From assembly GCA_015680685.1 (NCBI GenBank), contig MNCI01021031.1, positions 54,441 to 101,566 on the forward strand: a DNA stretch of 47,126 bases, given 5' to 3'. Below are positions 22,029 to 31,654 of the stretch, one piece after another. Origin of the DNA: Gnetum montanum (lineage: Eukaryota; Streptophyta; Gnetopsida; Gnetales; Gnetaceae). Within the stretch, counting starts at the first letter, position 1. Every line of letters begins with the position of its first letter. The notes below the pieces were generated by a model. The model was not told where the DNA came from and ran no database searches. It saw nothing but the letters and a program-made list of their open reading frames with translations. Position numbers and translations under genes: made by a program.

Positions 22029-22462
22029 CTAGAAAATTATGGCCATGACCTACCAAGGCCTAAAACAGGCAAGATAATTGCATGCTAGGGGCTAAAACTA
22101 ATGGCCCATCAATGCCTAAAACTAGCAAAACAATGGTCCACCAAAGCCTAAAATTGGCAAGACAATGGCTTGCTAATGCCTAAAACTGATGGTTTGCCAA
22201 GGCCTAAAATTAGAAACATAATGGTCAACTAAGGCCTAAAATTGGCAACACCATGGCTTACCAAGGCCTAAAACTAGTAAGACAATGTCCTACCAAAGCC
22301 TAAAACTAATGGGCTGCCATGGCTTAAAACTGGTAAAACAATTGCCCACTGAGGCTTACAATTAGCAATACCATGGCCCATCAAGGCCTAGAACTAGTAA
22401 GGTAATGGCCTACCAAGCCTAAAATTGATGGAGCCATGGCTTGCCAGGGCCTAAAACTAGCA
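22029..22462 (+). repeat. 32-bp tandem array in T1
   Basis: Roughly 13-14 imperfect units of about 32 bp, some shortened to 24 bp, have a consensus near ATGGCCTACCAAGGCCTA then AAACTAGCAAGACA. Each unit centres on AAGGCCTA. The homologous array in T2 is at 41927-42414 and follows the protease at the same place. Confidence 0.85.
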
Positions 22463-24840
22463 AATATGTCAACTATCTTCCTTTCCCTTTGCATATACAT
22501 GATCATTTATTTTTACTTTAACAATTACATCTTGTTTTATATTTTCCATTTTATTATAGCATATTCCAAAATTTTACTTTGTATCCTTATTATAAGAAAA
22601 TATAAAACATAAAAGAATAATTTTTTAAAAAAACATAAAACCAAAATAATAGCCATAGTAACATTATGTGACAAAAAAAAAGAGACCATAGCTATAACTA
22701 CAATGTGCAATAGAGAACAACAAAAATAATACATGGTCTTTGTGGCCATAATAGCCAAATAAAAATAGCTACAATGATATAACAAAAACAATAGAGTATA
22801 ACTAGTCCATCAATGATCAAAACTAAGCCATAGGAGAAGAAGAAGAATCATCATCATGAACATCATCATTGTCAATACTAGGGACTTGTAGACAAAACAA
22901 ACATCAAAACTATTATAATAGAAAACCACATTGAAGACTAAAACTACAACATAAGGTAACATCAAAATCAACATAAAACCAAGCTTCATACAAAGTAGAA
23001 AGGCAAATTAATAGCATTGGAGCTTAATGGATGAAATTTCTCAAAAAATAGTGGTTAAACAATCTAAGAAATGCTTATATGCTTAGGATATGGGAAGGAA
23101 AATTGAAGAAGCATAAGGTTTCTTGGCTCTCAAAGCCTACACGCTATCATACCTTCTCATAAAAGCCCCAAAGCCCCTCATACGTTGTGGTATCTAGCCC
23201 AAAAGGTGCCACACAATGGTCATAAGCCTAGGATAAATCCAAAATTATCAAAACCCAAGCCCAAACACCCAATTCTATCAACATTAGCTTAAAAACCAAA
23301 AACTCTGCAACCAAAACCCAAGATTAACTAGTGTAGGATCCCATGATTGAGAAAAACACTAGAATAATTTTTTAAAAATTATTTTTGATCTTGGATGTAA
23401 AGAACACAATAAGAACAACCTAAATTTACCATCAACGTTGTAGTTACAATGTAGAAAACTCTAGAATTTCATGAAATTTTAACTAAAAAACCTTGGTTTG
23501 TAGTGAATCGAATGTAGTAAAAACCCTAGAAATTTTTTTAAAAAAAATCCAAAAATGGTTTAGAACCCTTGTACACTATATTTGCCATCATTAGAAATCT
23601 TGGATGCTAACCACATGTGGTCAAAATATCATCAATGCTACCAATTCTTCCATGGAAAAATTGCAAAATTTCCAAAAAGATAGGCTAGAACACTATACAT
23701 TGGGTTGAAAAAAAAACCCATAAAAATTCCAAAAATTTTAGAAAAATATGATTCCACCTCTAATACAAAAAAAAACCTTGAACAACGTATCTTTGTAGTC
23801 ATAACTTGAAAATATACTCATACATGATATAGGAAAAACCTCAAAATTTTGGTAAAGTTGGCAAAAATAGGATGAGAATGTTGTGTATTGATGTGTAGAA
23901 AAATTCAAAATTTCCCTAATAGATGCTCAAAAACCCAAATTTTGCTCCTAACATAATTGACAAGCCTAGATCATGGATTTGACATAATCAAAATAAAAAA
24001 TTTTAACCCAGACAAGCTTAGAGGTGGAAAAAAGTTTTTACAAATTCATTAAAAATCACAAAAAATGGTGAGAAGTTGGTACCTAATGGTCCTTGACAAA
24101 GATCCTTCACTTGCAAAAGGATCTAAAAGCTTGGAGATGATCTATACTACCTCATTTTCCTCATCCAACACCAAATTTCAGCTAGTCAATTCCATCTTTT
24201 TCACCAAAATAGCCAAATTCATGAGTTTTGCTATAGAAAGAAGTCCAAATCACTAACTTTGCTACAACCACAATAAGGATAGGGATGGGTAAATACCAAA
24301 ATTACTACAAAATGTTTAAGTTTTAACCACAAAAATAACTCCTACACGTTTCCCTTGGAAAATTGAGAGAGAAAATGACTTCCATTGCTACTTTCTTATG
24401 TTAAAATCCTCTCAAAAAGTCCTATATGTTGCCCATAATTGCAAGCCAAGATAGAATCCTCCACATGAGATTAACTCCACACATTGAGATTAGTTTCACA
24501 CATTGGATTTTTGTAGAAATCTCCACTTTTCTAGTTCAAACATGATCACCTAGTCAATTTTTGGTATTGTGTGGGCCCTACAAAACTTGGGCAAGAATAC
24601 CAAAAATCCCACACGTTGGTCTAAAAACTACTTAGGAAGAATAGAAGAAGAAATAGGCCTTACATGTTGCATTTTGATTGAGATTTTTAGCTTCCTAGCC
24701 TTACACATTGAAAGTTAAGTCAGGGTTGATCATGGATGGATCCCATAGATCACTAGTCAAAGTATCTAGGGTTCTACATGTTGAAGGTGAAATTACACTA
24801 AAAAATCAAGTCCTAAATGCTACTAAAATTGGCTTATAGC
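22463..24840. other. T1 downstream non-coding region
   Basis: AT-rich, with short A tracts and no recognisable domain in any frame. Where a Tat element would encode RT, RNase H and integrase, nothing of the kind is readable. From about 24400, CACACATTG-type motifs start to appear, which become the array at 24840. Confidence 0.5.
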
Positions 24841-25735
24841 CTCACACATTGGGAACCCAAGTCTCACACATTGTGGAAGTGTGTGGGCCAACATGTACAG
24901 CTTGGGTTCTTCACCACACGTTAATCATATAAGCTCCACATACTATGCTAGCATGTGGAGAAAGAATGAAAGCTTGAAATTTTCAAACCTAACCATAAGC
25001 TACCCAAAGGATCCCACCAAATCTCAAAAAATCAATGAGATTCCCAAGGACCAAAAATCCACCCAACAAAGGCTACACGTTGAGGATTTAGGGCCCACAC
25101 ATTGGAAACCCTAGTCCCACACACTAGGCCAATGTGTGGGACATCAAGAACCTCTAAACTTGATCAGCACACATCATAATTTGTCTAAATGGTTGAAAAA
25201 ATGAAAATCTTACCTCATAGCTTGGACGCTACCATGGAAGGCTAGAAACACCAACAAACTTGTAAAAAATCTTCAAAAATTGTCAAGTTAAACCCCACAC
25301 ATTGGGAATCAAGTTCCACACATTGTGGTAGCATGTGGAACAATGTGTGAAACCTACACCAAGATTCATCATGCCTATAATTACTCATAAGTTATCTAGT
25401 AGGTCCCACAAGACCTAGAATAGAAAATCAACCAAGAAATTAGTTGGCAAAACTAGGTTTTGGCTCCACACATTGGAAACCCTCGTTCCACACATTAGGT
25501 CAGTGTGTGGACCAACAAGTAGACATCAACAAGCATCTAACTTGGTTAATGTAGCTCATATTTTGCTCCAAATGGTCCAACAAACTGTAGATCTCTCTTC
25601 TAAATCCTAGAATCCCAGAGAAGCCAAAAACCTTGTTGAAGTTAATACAAAATGATTTATTAAGTTCCACACATTGAAGAACCAAGCCCCACATGTTGTG
25701 GTAGCATGTAGGCTAATGTGTGAAGCCTGTATCAA
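24840..25735. repeat. Higher-order tandem repeat with alternating ~200-bp subunits
   Basis: CACACATTG-headed subunits begin near 24843, 25096, 25304, 25470 and 25667. The first, third and fifth share GGGAA(C)CAAG ... TTGTGGTAGCATGTGG; the second and fourth share GGAAACCCT ... TAGG(C/T)CA(A/G)TGTGTGG. The two types alternate, giving a period of about 370-460 bp. Intervening sequence is diverged. Confidence 0.7.
25094..25140. repeat. Perfect two-part inverted repeat (hairpin)
   Basis: CCCACACATTGG at 25094-25105 is exactly complementary to CCAATGTGTGGG at 25129-25140. Inside, CCTAGT (25110-25115) pairs with ACTAGG (25123-25128), leaving a 7-base loop. It lies in the second subunit of the array. 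Confidence 0.85.
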
Positions 25736-25860
25736 CAATTGACAAGTTTAAATATGCTCAAACATAGTCAAGGTTGAAACACCACCAATAAAATACATGT
25801 TTTAACTTTTTGTCATTAGAACCTTCACCATTAATCTTGAGGCTAGATTTTCATTATAAA

Positions 25861-25897
25861 ATGTAAGGTTTGTAGCCCATGAGCTACAATCTTACAT
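25861..25897. repeat. Imperfect hairpin
   Basis: ATGTAAGGTTTGTAGC (25861-25876) pairs with GCTACAATCTTACAT (25883-25897) with one extra base and one mismatch, around a 6-base loop. It stands alone and has no assigned role. Confidence 0.6.
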
Positions 25898-26120
25898 ACT
25901 TTAACTTATTGAGGATAAAAATGATTCATAAGGTTCTACTCCCTCACTTCCCAAGTGAAAAATGTTATGGTATGTTTGTATTTGGGCTTGGAAAGATTAA
26001 AGATGCCTTGGGAATTGCTAAATTTGGTTTTTTCATGGGTTTTATGTTAGCCATAGCCAGACCTATGCTAGAAACACTTGTAGTCAATGTGGAAATTATT
26101 AGGCTTTAATTGTCATAACA

Positions 26121-26668
26121 AGTCTAGTGTAGCTCTAGCATGGTCCCAACAAGGATGAGGCTTCCTTGTTGGCTAGTGTAGCTCCAACATGGTTCCAATG
26201 AGGATGAGGCTTTCTCATTGGCTAGTGTAGCTCTAGCATGATCCTAGCAAGGATGAAGCTTCCTTACTAGCCAACATAGCTCCAATGTGGCTTGAGCATG
26301 ATCCCAACAAGGATGAGGCTTCCTCATTAGCTAGCCTAGCTCTAGCATGGTCCGTGTGAGGATGAGGCTTCCTTGCTATCTAGCATAGCTCCAGCATGGT
26401 TCTAGCATGGTCCTAGTGAGGATGANATTTATTAGTTCTTAGGTTTGATCTATTGCACTAGTTGAAAAATGATGGGTAAATGCTTGACTTTTTGNTTCTA
26501 GCATGGTCCTAGTGAGGATGAGGCTTCCTCGCTAGCCAATGTGACTCTAGCATAGCCCCAATGGGGATGAGGCTTCCTTACCTACCAACATAGCTTGAGC
26601 ATAGTCCTAGCAAGGATGAGGCTTCCTCGCTGGCCAACATAGCTTTAGTGTAGTTTTAGTAAGGATAC
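26121..26668 (+). repeat. 49-bp tandem array
   Basis: About ten imperfect units start AGCTC(T/C)AGCATGGTCC, contain AAGGATGAGGCTTCCT and end GGCTAGTGT or GCCAACAT. The first is at 26131-26179. The array is interrupted at 26426-26495 by an N-flanked foreign piece. Its tail fades into shorter TAGTTTTAGT-type units up to about 26750. Confidence 0.85.
26426..26495. other. N-flanked 68-bp inverted copy of 27086-27153 (likely assembly error)
   Basis: Between single Ns at 26426 and 26495, positions 26427-26494 are the exact reverse complement of 27086-27153. The array repeats the same 20 or more bases on either side of the insertion. Perfect identity in an otherwise diverged neighbourhood, with Ns at both edges, points to a bad gap fill rather than a biological insertion. 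Confidence 0.9.
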
Positions 26669-27427
26669 CACAATTCTAACATGGTTCCACAAAGCCAACA
26701 TAGTTTCATGAATCTAGTGTAGTTTTGGTGAAGCCAACATAGTTGCAAAAGTCTATTTACTACTTATAGCACTCAATGTAGTTGTGATGGCCTAGGTCCA
26801 TAAAAACTTACCAGAAATAGAAAACTACATGAGAAATGATGTCTTGCCACAGCTACAACTCACATCAATCTATTAGCAATCAGGTTGAAATTTGCAGCAA
26901 AAAAATCAACAATAGTATGACCTATTAAAGAAAATTTTAAACACCTTAAATAAGTTTTTTCAGGAGGGCAAGTTCTACAACTTTAGACCTTGAGCACTTG
27001 AAACCTTTTGGGCATTTTTGTAAGACTTCTTTGGCAACTTGATAATTGGCTAAGAATTGGAGACTTGTAGTGCATTGCCTAGTAGCAAAAAGTCAAGCAT
27101 TTACCCATCATTTTTCAACTAGTGCAATAGATCAAACCTAAGAACTAATAAATAGTTTTGGGAGTGGAACTTTGGAACACCTAGATCGTGAAGCTAACTA
27201 TAGGATGCACTCTATCGATTTCACCAAAACTAAAACCACTTCTCACATAGCTCTTTGTGCATTTTAAGCATAAAAAAATTTTACTTCCTCGAACTTTTTG
27301 TATCTAAAACTATTATTATTTTCAATAAAATTTATAGTTCATTTGTTTTGTGCAAGTTTATTTTTTTTGTTTCTATTGGTTATATGTACAATTTCTATTC
27401 AATTCTTTTACACTTTTCTTATAATTT
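26669..27427. other. Non-coding region upstream of T2, possible LTR
   Basis: No gene. The segment around 27290-27340 has AATAAAA and T-rich tracts like the end of an LTR, and lies where the 5' LTR of T2 would be. I could not identify TG..CA ends or a primer site, so the LTR call is tentative. Confidence 0.35.
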
Positions 27428-28265
27428 CTAAGTCCCTAGCTTATTGATATGACCATCTAAGGCCCTTCAAATCCTCTTCTTGAAGGCCCTTGGGATTTGA
27501 AGTTAAACTATTTCACCTAGAAGTTTCAGTATTTTAGCATCAAAATTTTTAGGCGTTACAATTCTTAGCACTAGAAGGAGGGCCTTTGCCCAATTTCTTT
27601 GCCTAAATCTTATATTATCCTTATTTAATTACTAGTTCCAATTTTTATCTACCTTTGTTGACATTAAAAAACCTTTAAATTTTTCCAAGAAAACTTGCCA
27701 AGAAACCAACATTGCCATCCATTCTCCTACAACTAATACTCAACGTGGTTGTTGCAGTGAGTTTGGGTGTTGTGAAATTCACAATAGTTGCTGAGATTTT
27801 AGAGACTAGCATAGTTTATTGAAAAACCCACAACATTTGGCTGTTAAAACTTGGTCTTCAATTTTCCAAAGGCCAAACACACCTTTCCATCATCCATTTT
27901 CTACTATGAATTTGTCTGCCAAGTCTCTTGGCAAAACCAACACATTTTTCCCACTTTACCAAACTATCCAAAATAGTTTTGGTGAACTAATTACATTTTC
28001 CATTACCACATAAACCCTAGCATTATTTTTCAAGCTACCTAGCATATCTTTAAGAAAATTATAATTTATTCTTAGTTGGACAACAATACCCAGCATAGTT
28101 TTCCATAAAAGGAAAATATATCAACATCTCTTAACATGACAAACCAAAAACTTACTTTTTCTATCACCAACATATTTTTGAAAAAAATACTAGCATATCT
28201 TTCCAAAATCCAACATATTACCAACAACCATATTTTTCATATTTAAATTTTCACAACTATTGGAC

Positions 28266-28440
28266 TTTATAAAGCCCAACCTAATTTTGCAAAGCCCAAC
28301 TTAGTTTTTTCTAGCCTAGCGTAGTTTTATAAAGCCTAGCTTAGTTTTTGTTGGTCCATATTAGTTTTATAAAGCCCAACCTAGTTTTGCAAAGACTAGC
28401 TTAGGTTTTGCTAGCTTGGTATATTTTTTGTTGGTACCAA
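28266..28440 (+). repeat. T2 5'-leader tandem repeat, ~22-bp half-units
   Basis: Units alternate between TTTTATAAAGCCCAACCTAG and TTTTGCAAAGCCTAGCTTAG with variants. The position corresponds to the T1 repeat at 18400-18604, but the unit sequence differs. Confidence 0.65.
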
Positions 28441-28488
28441 TTAATGACTTTTTGTAAATCAACCATGGTACCACTAGACCTTACATAC

Positions 28489-30669
28489 ATGGCCTGCAGC
28501 CAAGATGTAGTTTGTGTCTATGACCCGAAAGGCCTTACATTCATAGAACAAAGACAAGAACTCTAACAAAGGTGTAAAAACCTAGATTTTGTGGTCATCA
28601 ATGAGAAGTTCTACAACTTCCTCTATGTCAAGATACAAGTTAGTCTCTTGATACCATGCTCTAAGTTTGATGCCAAGCACCAATTCGAAATTATACATAG
28701 GGATGGAAAAGAATACATCTAATCCCCTTATGACAAGATTCTCCTCATCGACTTTTATGCAAAAATGCTCCTACAACTCATAGAAGTTAATGAGTGGAGT
28801 AAGGAGCTTAGTTTGGAAGGTCACAAAGAAGAATAGGATGAGTTTGATGCTAAATTGAAGCCTAACACCTTTATTGAGAGCCTTTTCTAATAATCATCTC
28901 CTTGAATTACCACTTCCAGTTCAACCTTCCATGCCTCATCTGTGGGATAAGTTCCCCAATCTTCTTCTTTCCTTTTCCATTCTACTATTCTTGTGTTTAC
29001 ACCCATCATCACCAGACACTAGACCCAACCCGTGCCTTAGTCTACCTCCTTGTTCTCATCCATGTCCTTCACAATACAAACTCATTCCATGCACTTAGCC
29101 TTAGTGATGTCTACCTCATCATCTCCCTTTATTATGCCATTGGGCCCCTCATCAAGGCCCCAAGCAACATAAGCATCTCATAGTCCCTTTTCTCCCTTCA
29201 TACCCTATGTCCCAATTTAAAACTCCTTCTCCTTGTTCAACCCACCAATAGCAGTGGTCACTCAAACACTTCTATTTGTATCAATACCAATCACATAGCC
29301 TCAAACCATCCAACTTCCTCCTTAACTATTAACACAGATACTGTAGCCTACAATGATACCCCAAGGCTTTAATCAAGCATTTCAAATTATCCAAGACCTT
29401 ATTGAAGAGTTGTGAAAGCTCAGGGCCAGTACAACTTAGATGGTCAAGGTTCTATACTTTTACCAAGATGATCCTATAACCCCTAATATCCCTAAAATGA
29501 TCTTACTTGTGGGTATGTCCATACCAAACTTCACCAAATACAATGGTGAATGGAATCTCAATGCATACTTTATTACCTTCTAGTTTGAGTGCCTCTTTTT
29601 GCAAGCTTGGCCTCATACCACACTATAGATTTTTCCCATGTCCCTTAATGATAAAGATTTAGATTGGTATTAAACCTTTCCTAGAGGTTTCATATCTTCC
29701 CTTGAAGACCTTATAAACCAATTTGTTAACTACTTTAGATACAACTTGAAGATGGATGCCACATTAGATCAACTAATGAAGGTGAAGCAGGGACCACTTG
29801 AACCATTCAAAAGATTCATTTAAACATGGAATTTAACAATTAATGAAATTCTAAAACCTATCTCTAAAATTCACTTCTTTTCCATATTTATGAAAGTAGT
29901 AAATGACTTCATCAAGTTAAAGCACTACTACTTAGAGCCCCAATCACTAAGCTAAGCCTTCTCACAAACTAAGAACATTAAGGAGGTAGCTAAGGCTAGT
30001 AACAATCCAACCTACGTGGCATATAAAAACAAACACACAAGGAAAGATAGAGATAAAAATAGGCAAGAACATTCAATAGTGACCATAGTAACAAAGGATT
30101 CAAAACAAGCAGAGAGGTAGGAATCACTACCTCACAACACATCTTCTGATGCATCGCAACTATCCACTTCCTACATCCCAAATCAACCAAGACCTACACA
30201 ATGTTTCCTATGAAGCCCTCTAAGCTTTTAGAATAGTTGCTTAAAGATGACCATATATAACATAAGAAACTATCTAAAGAAGCTTGTAAGAGACATGATC
30301 ATCTTTGTGACATAGCTAGAGATCTAATGATAGCGACCAAAGACTATCCAAGGCTATGAAAGTACTTCAAACTAGATAGGTTTTACCATTATCATCAAAT
30401 GGCTAGTCATGACATTGCTTTTTGCCTAGCATTAAAGGATGACATCCAAAAGATGACCAACCATGGAGAGTTGGTGTTGAGCCAGCCCAATTCTCCCAAC
30501 ATCAATAATAACTCTTACATTATAGCCTCATTCATAGAAACCAAATGATCTAATCCTCATAGGTATCATTTGTTGTTAAAGTACCACCATAGCCCCAAAG
30601 AACAAAGAAAAAAGAGACCTTCATCATTTGAGTACCACCTCCTTCAACTCCTAAGAAGCCTTTCATCAT
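28489..30669 (+). pseudogene. T2 gag, decayed, split by G2 downstream
   Basis: The start ATG at 28489 gives MACSQDVVCVYDPKGL. The N-terminal ~150 codons keep NEKFYNFLYVKIQVSLLIPC and KHQFEIIHRDGKEYI, matching T1 with independent stops. The core Retrotrans_gag region follows from about 29515 (PNFTKYNGEWNLNAYFITF; ISSLEDLINQFVNYF; LMKVKQGPLEPFKRFI), typical of Tat-type Gag. A basic linker missing in T1 comes next, then the knuckle region (about 30390-30480), out of frame. Gag normally assembles the particle around element RNA. The frame is broken at least ten times. The continuation toward the protease is on the other side of G2, from 40527. Confidence 0.75.
30665..30669. repeat. Target-site duplication of G2, left copy (ATCAT)
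   Basis: ATCAT directly precedes the G2 5' LTR and recurs at 40527-40531 directly after the 3' LTR. Five bases is the usual duplication for plant Ty3/gypsy elements. The uninterrupted equivalent in T1 is GTTAT at 20614-20618. Confidence 0.9.
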
Positions 30670-30680
30670 TGATGAGTCAT

Positions 30681-30762
30681 GATATCAGATCCCTGATATC
30701 GAACCCTTGATATCAGATACGTTATTTCAAAGATGCTGAAGCAATATTAGACATGCAATATC
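30681..30762 (+). promoter_or_regulatory. GATATC array with 14-bp period in U3
   Basis: GATATC starts at 30681, 30695 and 30709, and AATATT and AATATC at 30743 and 30757: spacings of 14, 14 and then 14 in the second group. In the 3' LTR the same motifs start at 39707, 39721, 39735 and at 39755, 39769. The last motif is 24 bp before the TATA box in each case. The palindromic core suggests a binding site for a dimeric factor; that is inference. Confidence 0.65.
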
Positions 30763-30780
30763 AAAACCTGTCTTGTTGCC

Positions 30781-30788
30781 TATAAATA
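30781..30788 (+). promoter_or_regulatory. TATA box of the G2 5' LTR
   Basis: TATAAATA, 24 bp after the start of the last AATATC motif. The 3' LTR equivalent is TATAAATG at 39793-39800. Confidence 0.75.
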
Positions 30789-30956
30789 AGAGATAGGAGG
30801 CACTTGGTTTCAAATTAGTTTTTTAGTCCCTTAGTTGAACCCTTGCAGTTTTTCCCTTCCAGAGTTAGAATTATTTTTGAGTGTCTGTAGTAGGAGTCAT
30901 AAAGTGAACATATCTCTATTCAAGCATTGTGTACCTGAGCACAGCTTGTGTTTGGA

Positions 30957-30962
30957 AATAAA
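30957..30962 (+). terminator. Putative polyadenylation signal in the G2 5' LTR
   Basis: AATAAA lies about 176 bp downstream of the TATA box, within GGAAATAAAGATGAAC. It is conserved in the 3' LTR (near 39968) and in the G1 LTR. Confidence 0.5.
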
Positions 30963-31519
30963 GATGAACTTTTTGATAAACCTTGCAACATTCAGAATAG
31001 CTTAATTATTTCATTTAAATGTTATTTAATGTTAGTTGCTACTTTCATTAGTTACTTAATGTTATTTCTATTGAATTGGTAATTATCAATGAATTAGCAC
31101 ACTCAGTATGACCACTTTGAGCATACGTGGAACACTTGGTAATCTAGTAATGAATAGTGTTTGGTAATCCCAGTAGTGTTGCATTGGTTTAGGATGTGTC
31201 CAGCAAGTGGGAATGGATGCTGGTGATAGGACTAGTTAGAGAATAGTTGATTAGTTAAATCAAATTAGTTACTAAATTATTTCATTTCCCCATTTTAAGC
31301 ACCAAGGACATAAAATATAAAAAGCATAAAAGTCATATACCTTAATTTTACTTAACCATACAATTGTACCTTACAAGTAAGCTTGGGAAGATAATGATCA
31401 CATAAACCATCCTTGTTCTATGTAAGTGCATAAGCACTTAATCCTTGGAGTTTGACCAAATCATGCGTGAACACTTTTATTCTTATGGTTGAGCGTAGGG
31501 GTACCTCTCCACTCATCAT

Positions 31520-31537
31520 TGCCATCGTTGTCAGGGA
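31520..31537 (+). other. G2 primer-binding site (tRNA-Asp type)
   Basis: TGCCATCGTTGTCAGGGA directly follows the LTR. It agrees with the tRNA-Asp primer site TGGCGCCGTTGCCGGGGA at 13 of 18 positions; four of the five differences are transitions. Confidence 0.75.
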
Positions 31538-31654
31538 TTTTGTTGTTTGTGCACTCATTAGAACTTAGACAATCCTTCCCATCATTGGAACAAAACCTTA
31601 GAATTAACTATCCTATAATCACCGAAAAGGGTATTGCACATTGAATAATAAATC

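Larger units (their letters stand above)
17853..26120 (+). mobile_element. T1: Tat-like Ty3/gypsy gag-protease element without RT
   Basis: From 17853 the sequence is collinear with T2 from about 27428: 5' spacer, tandem block, gag start (18714 and 28489), gag core, protease, then a 32-bp tandem array (22029 and 41927). No RT, RNase H or integrase is readable after the protease or array in T1, where the sequence continues uninterrupted for 4 kb. The family thus looks non-autonomous, or has lost pol. The right end and the LTRs are not defined; 26120 is where a different tandem array starts. Tat/Ogre elements are known for hypervariable, tandem-repeat-bearing non-coding regions, which fits the arrays here. 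Confidence 0.65.
30670..31519 (+). repeat. G2 5' LTR (850 bp)
   Basis: Starts TGATGAGTCATGATATC and ends CCACTCATCA. The terminal TGATGAG/CTCATCA form a perfect 7-bp inverted repeat. A primer site follows with no gap. It contains five GATATC-like motifs, a TATA box at 30781 and AATAAA at 30957. Confidence 0.92.

Noticed and set aside
22029-22462. Repeat array with regular spacing, considered as CRISPR-like
   Set aside because: Units are contiguous imperfect tandem repeats without unique spacers, in plant retroelement DNA; a homologous array sits in T2.
22537-22791. 84-codon minus-strand hydrophobic frame considered as a membrane protein
   Set aside because: Composition reflects AT-rich sequence; no second copy, no motif.
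28874-29183. Two overlapping Pro/Leu/Ser-rich open frames, considered as a small secreted host protein
   Set aside because: They lie within the T2 gag region, overlap in different frames, and have no counterpart in T1 at the collinear place.
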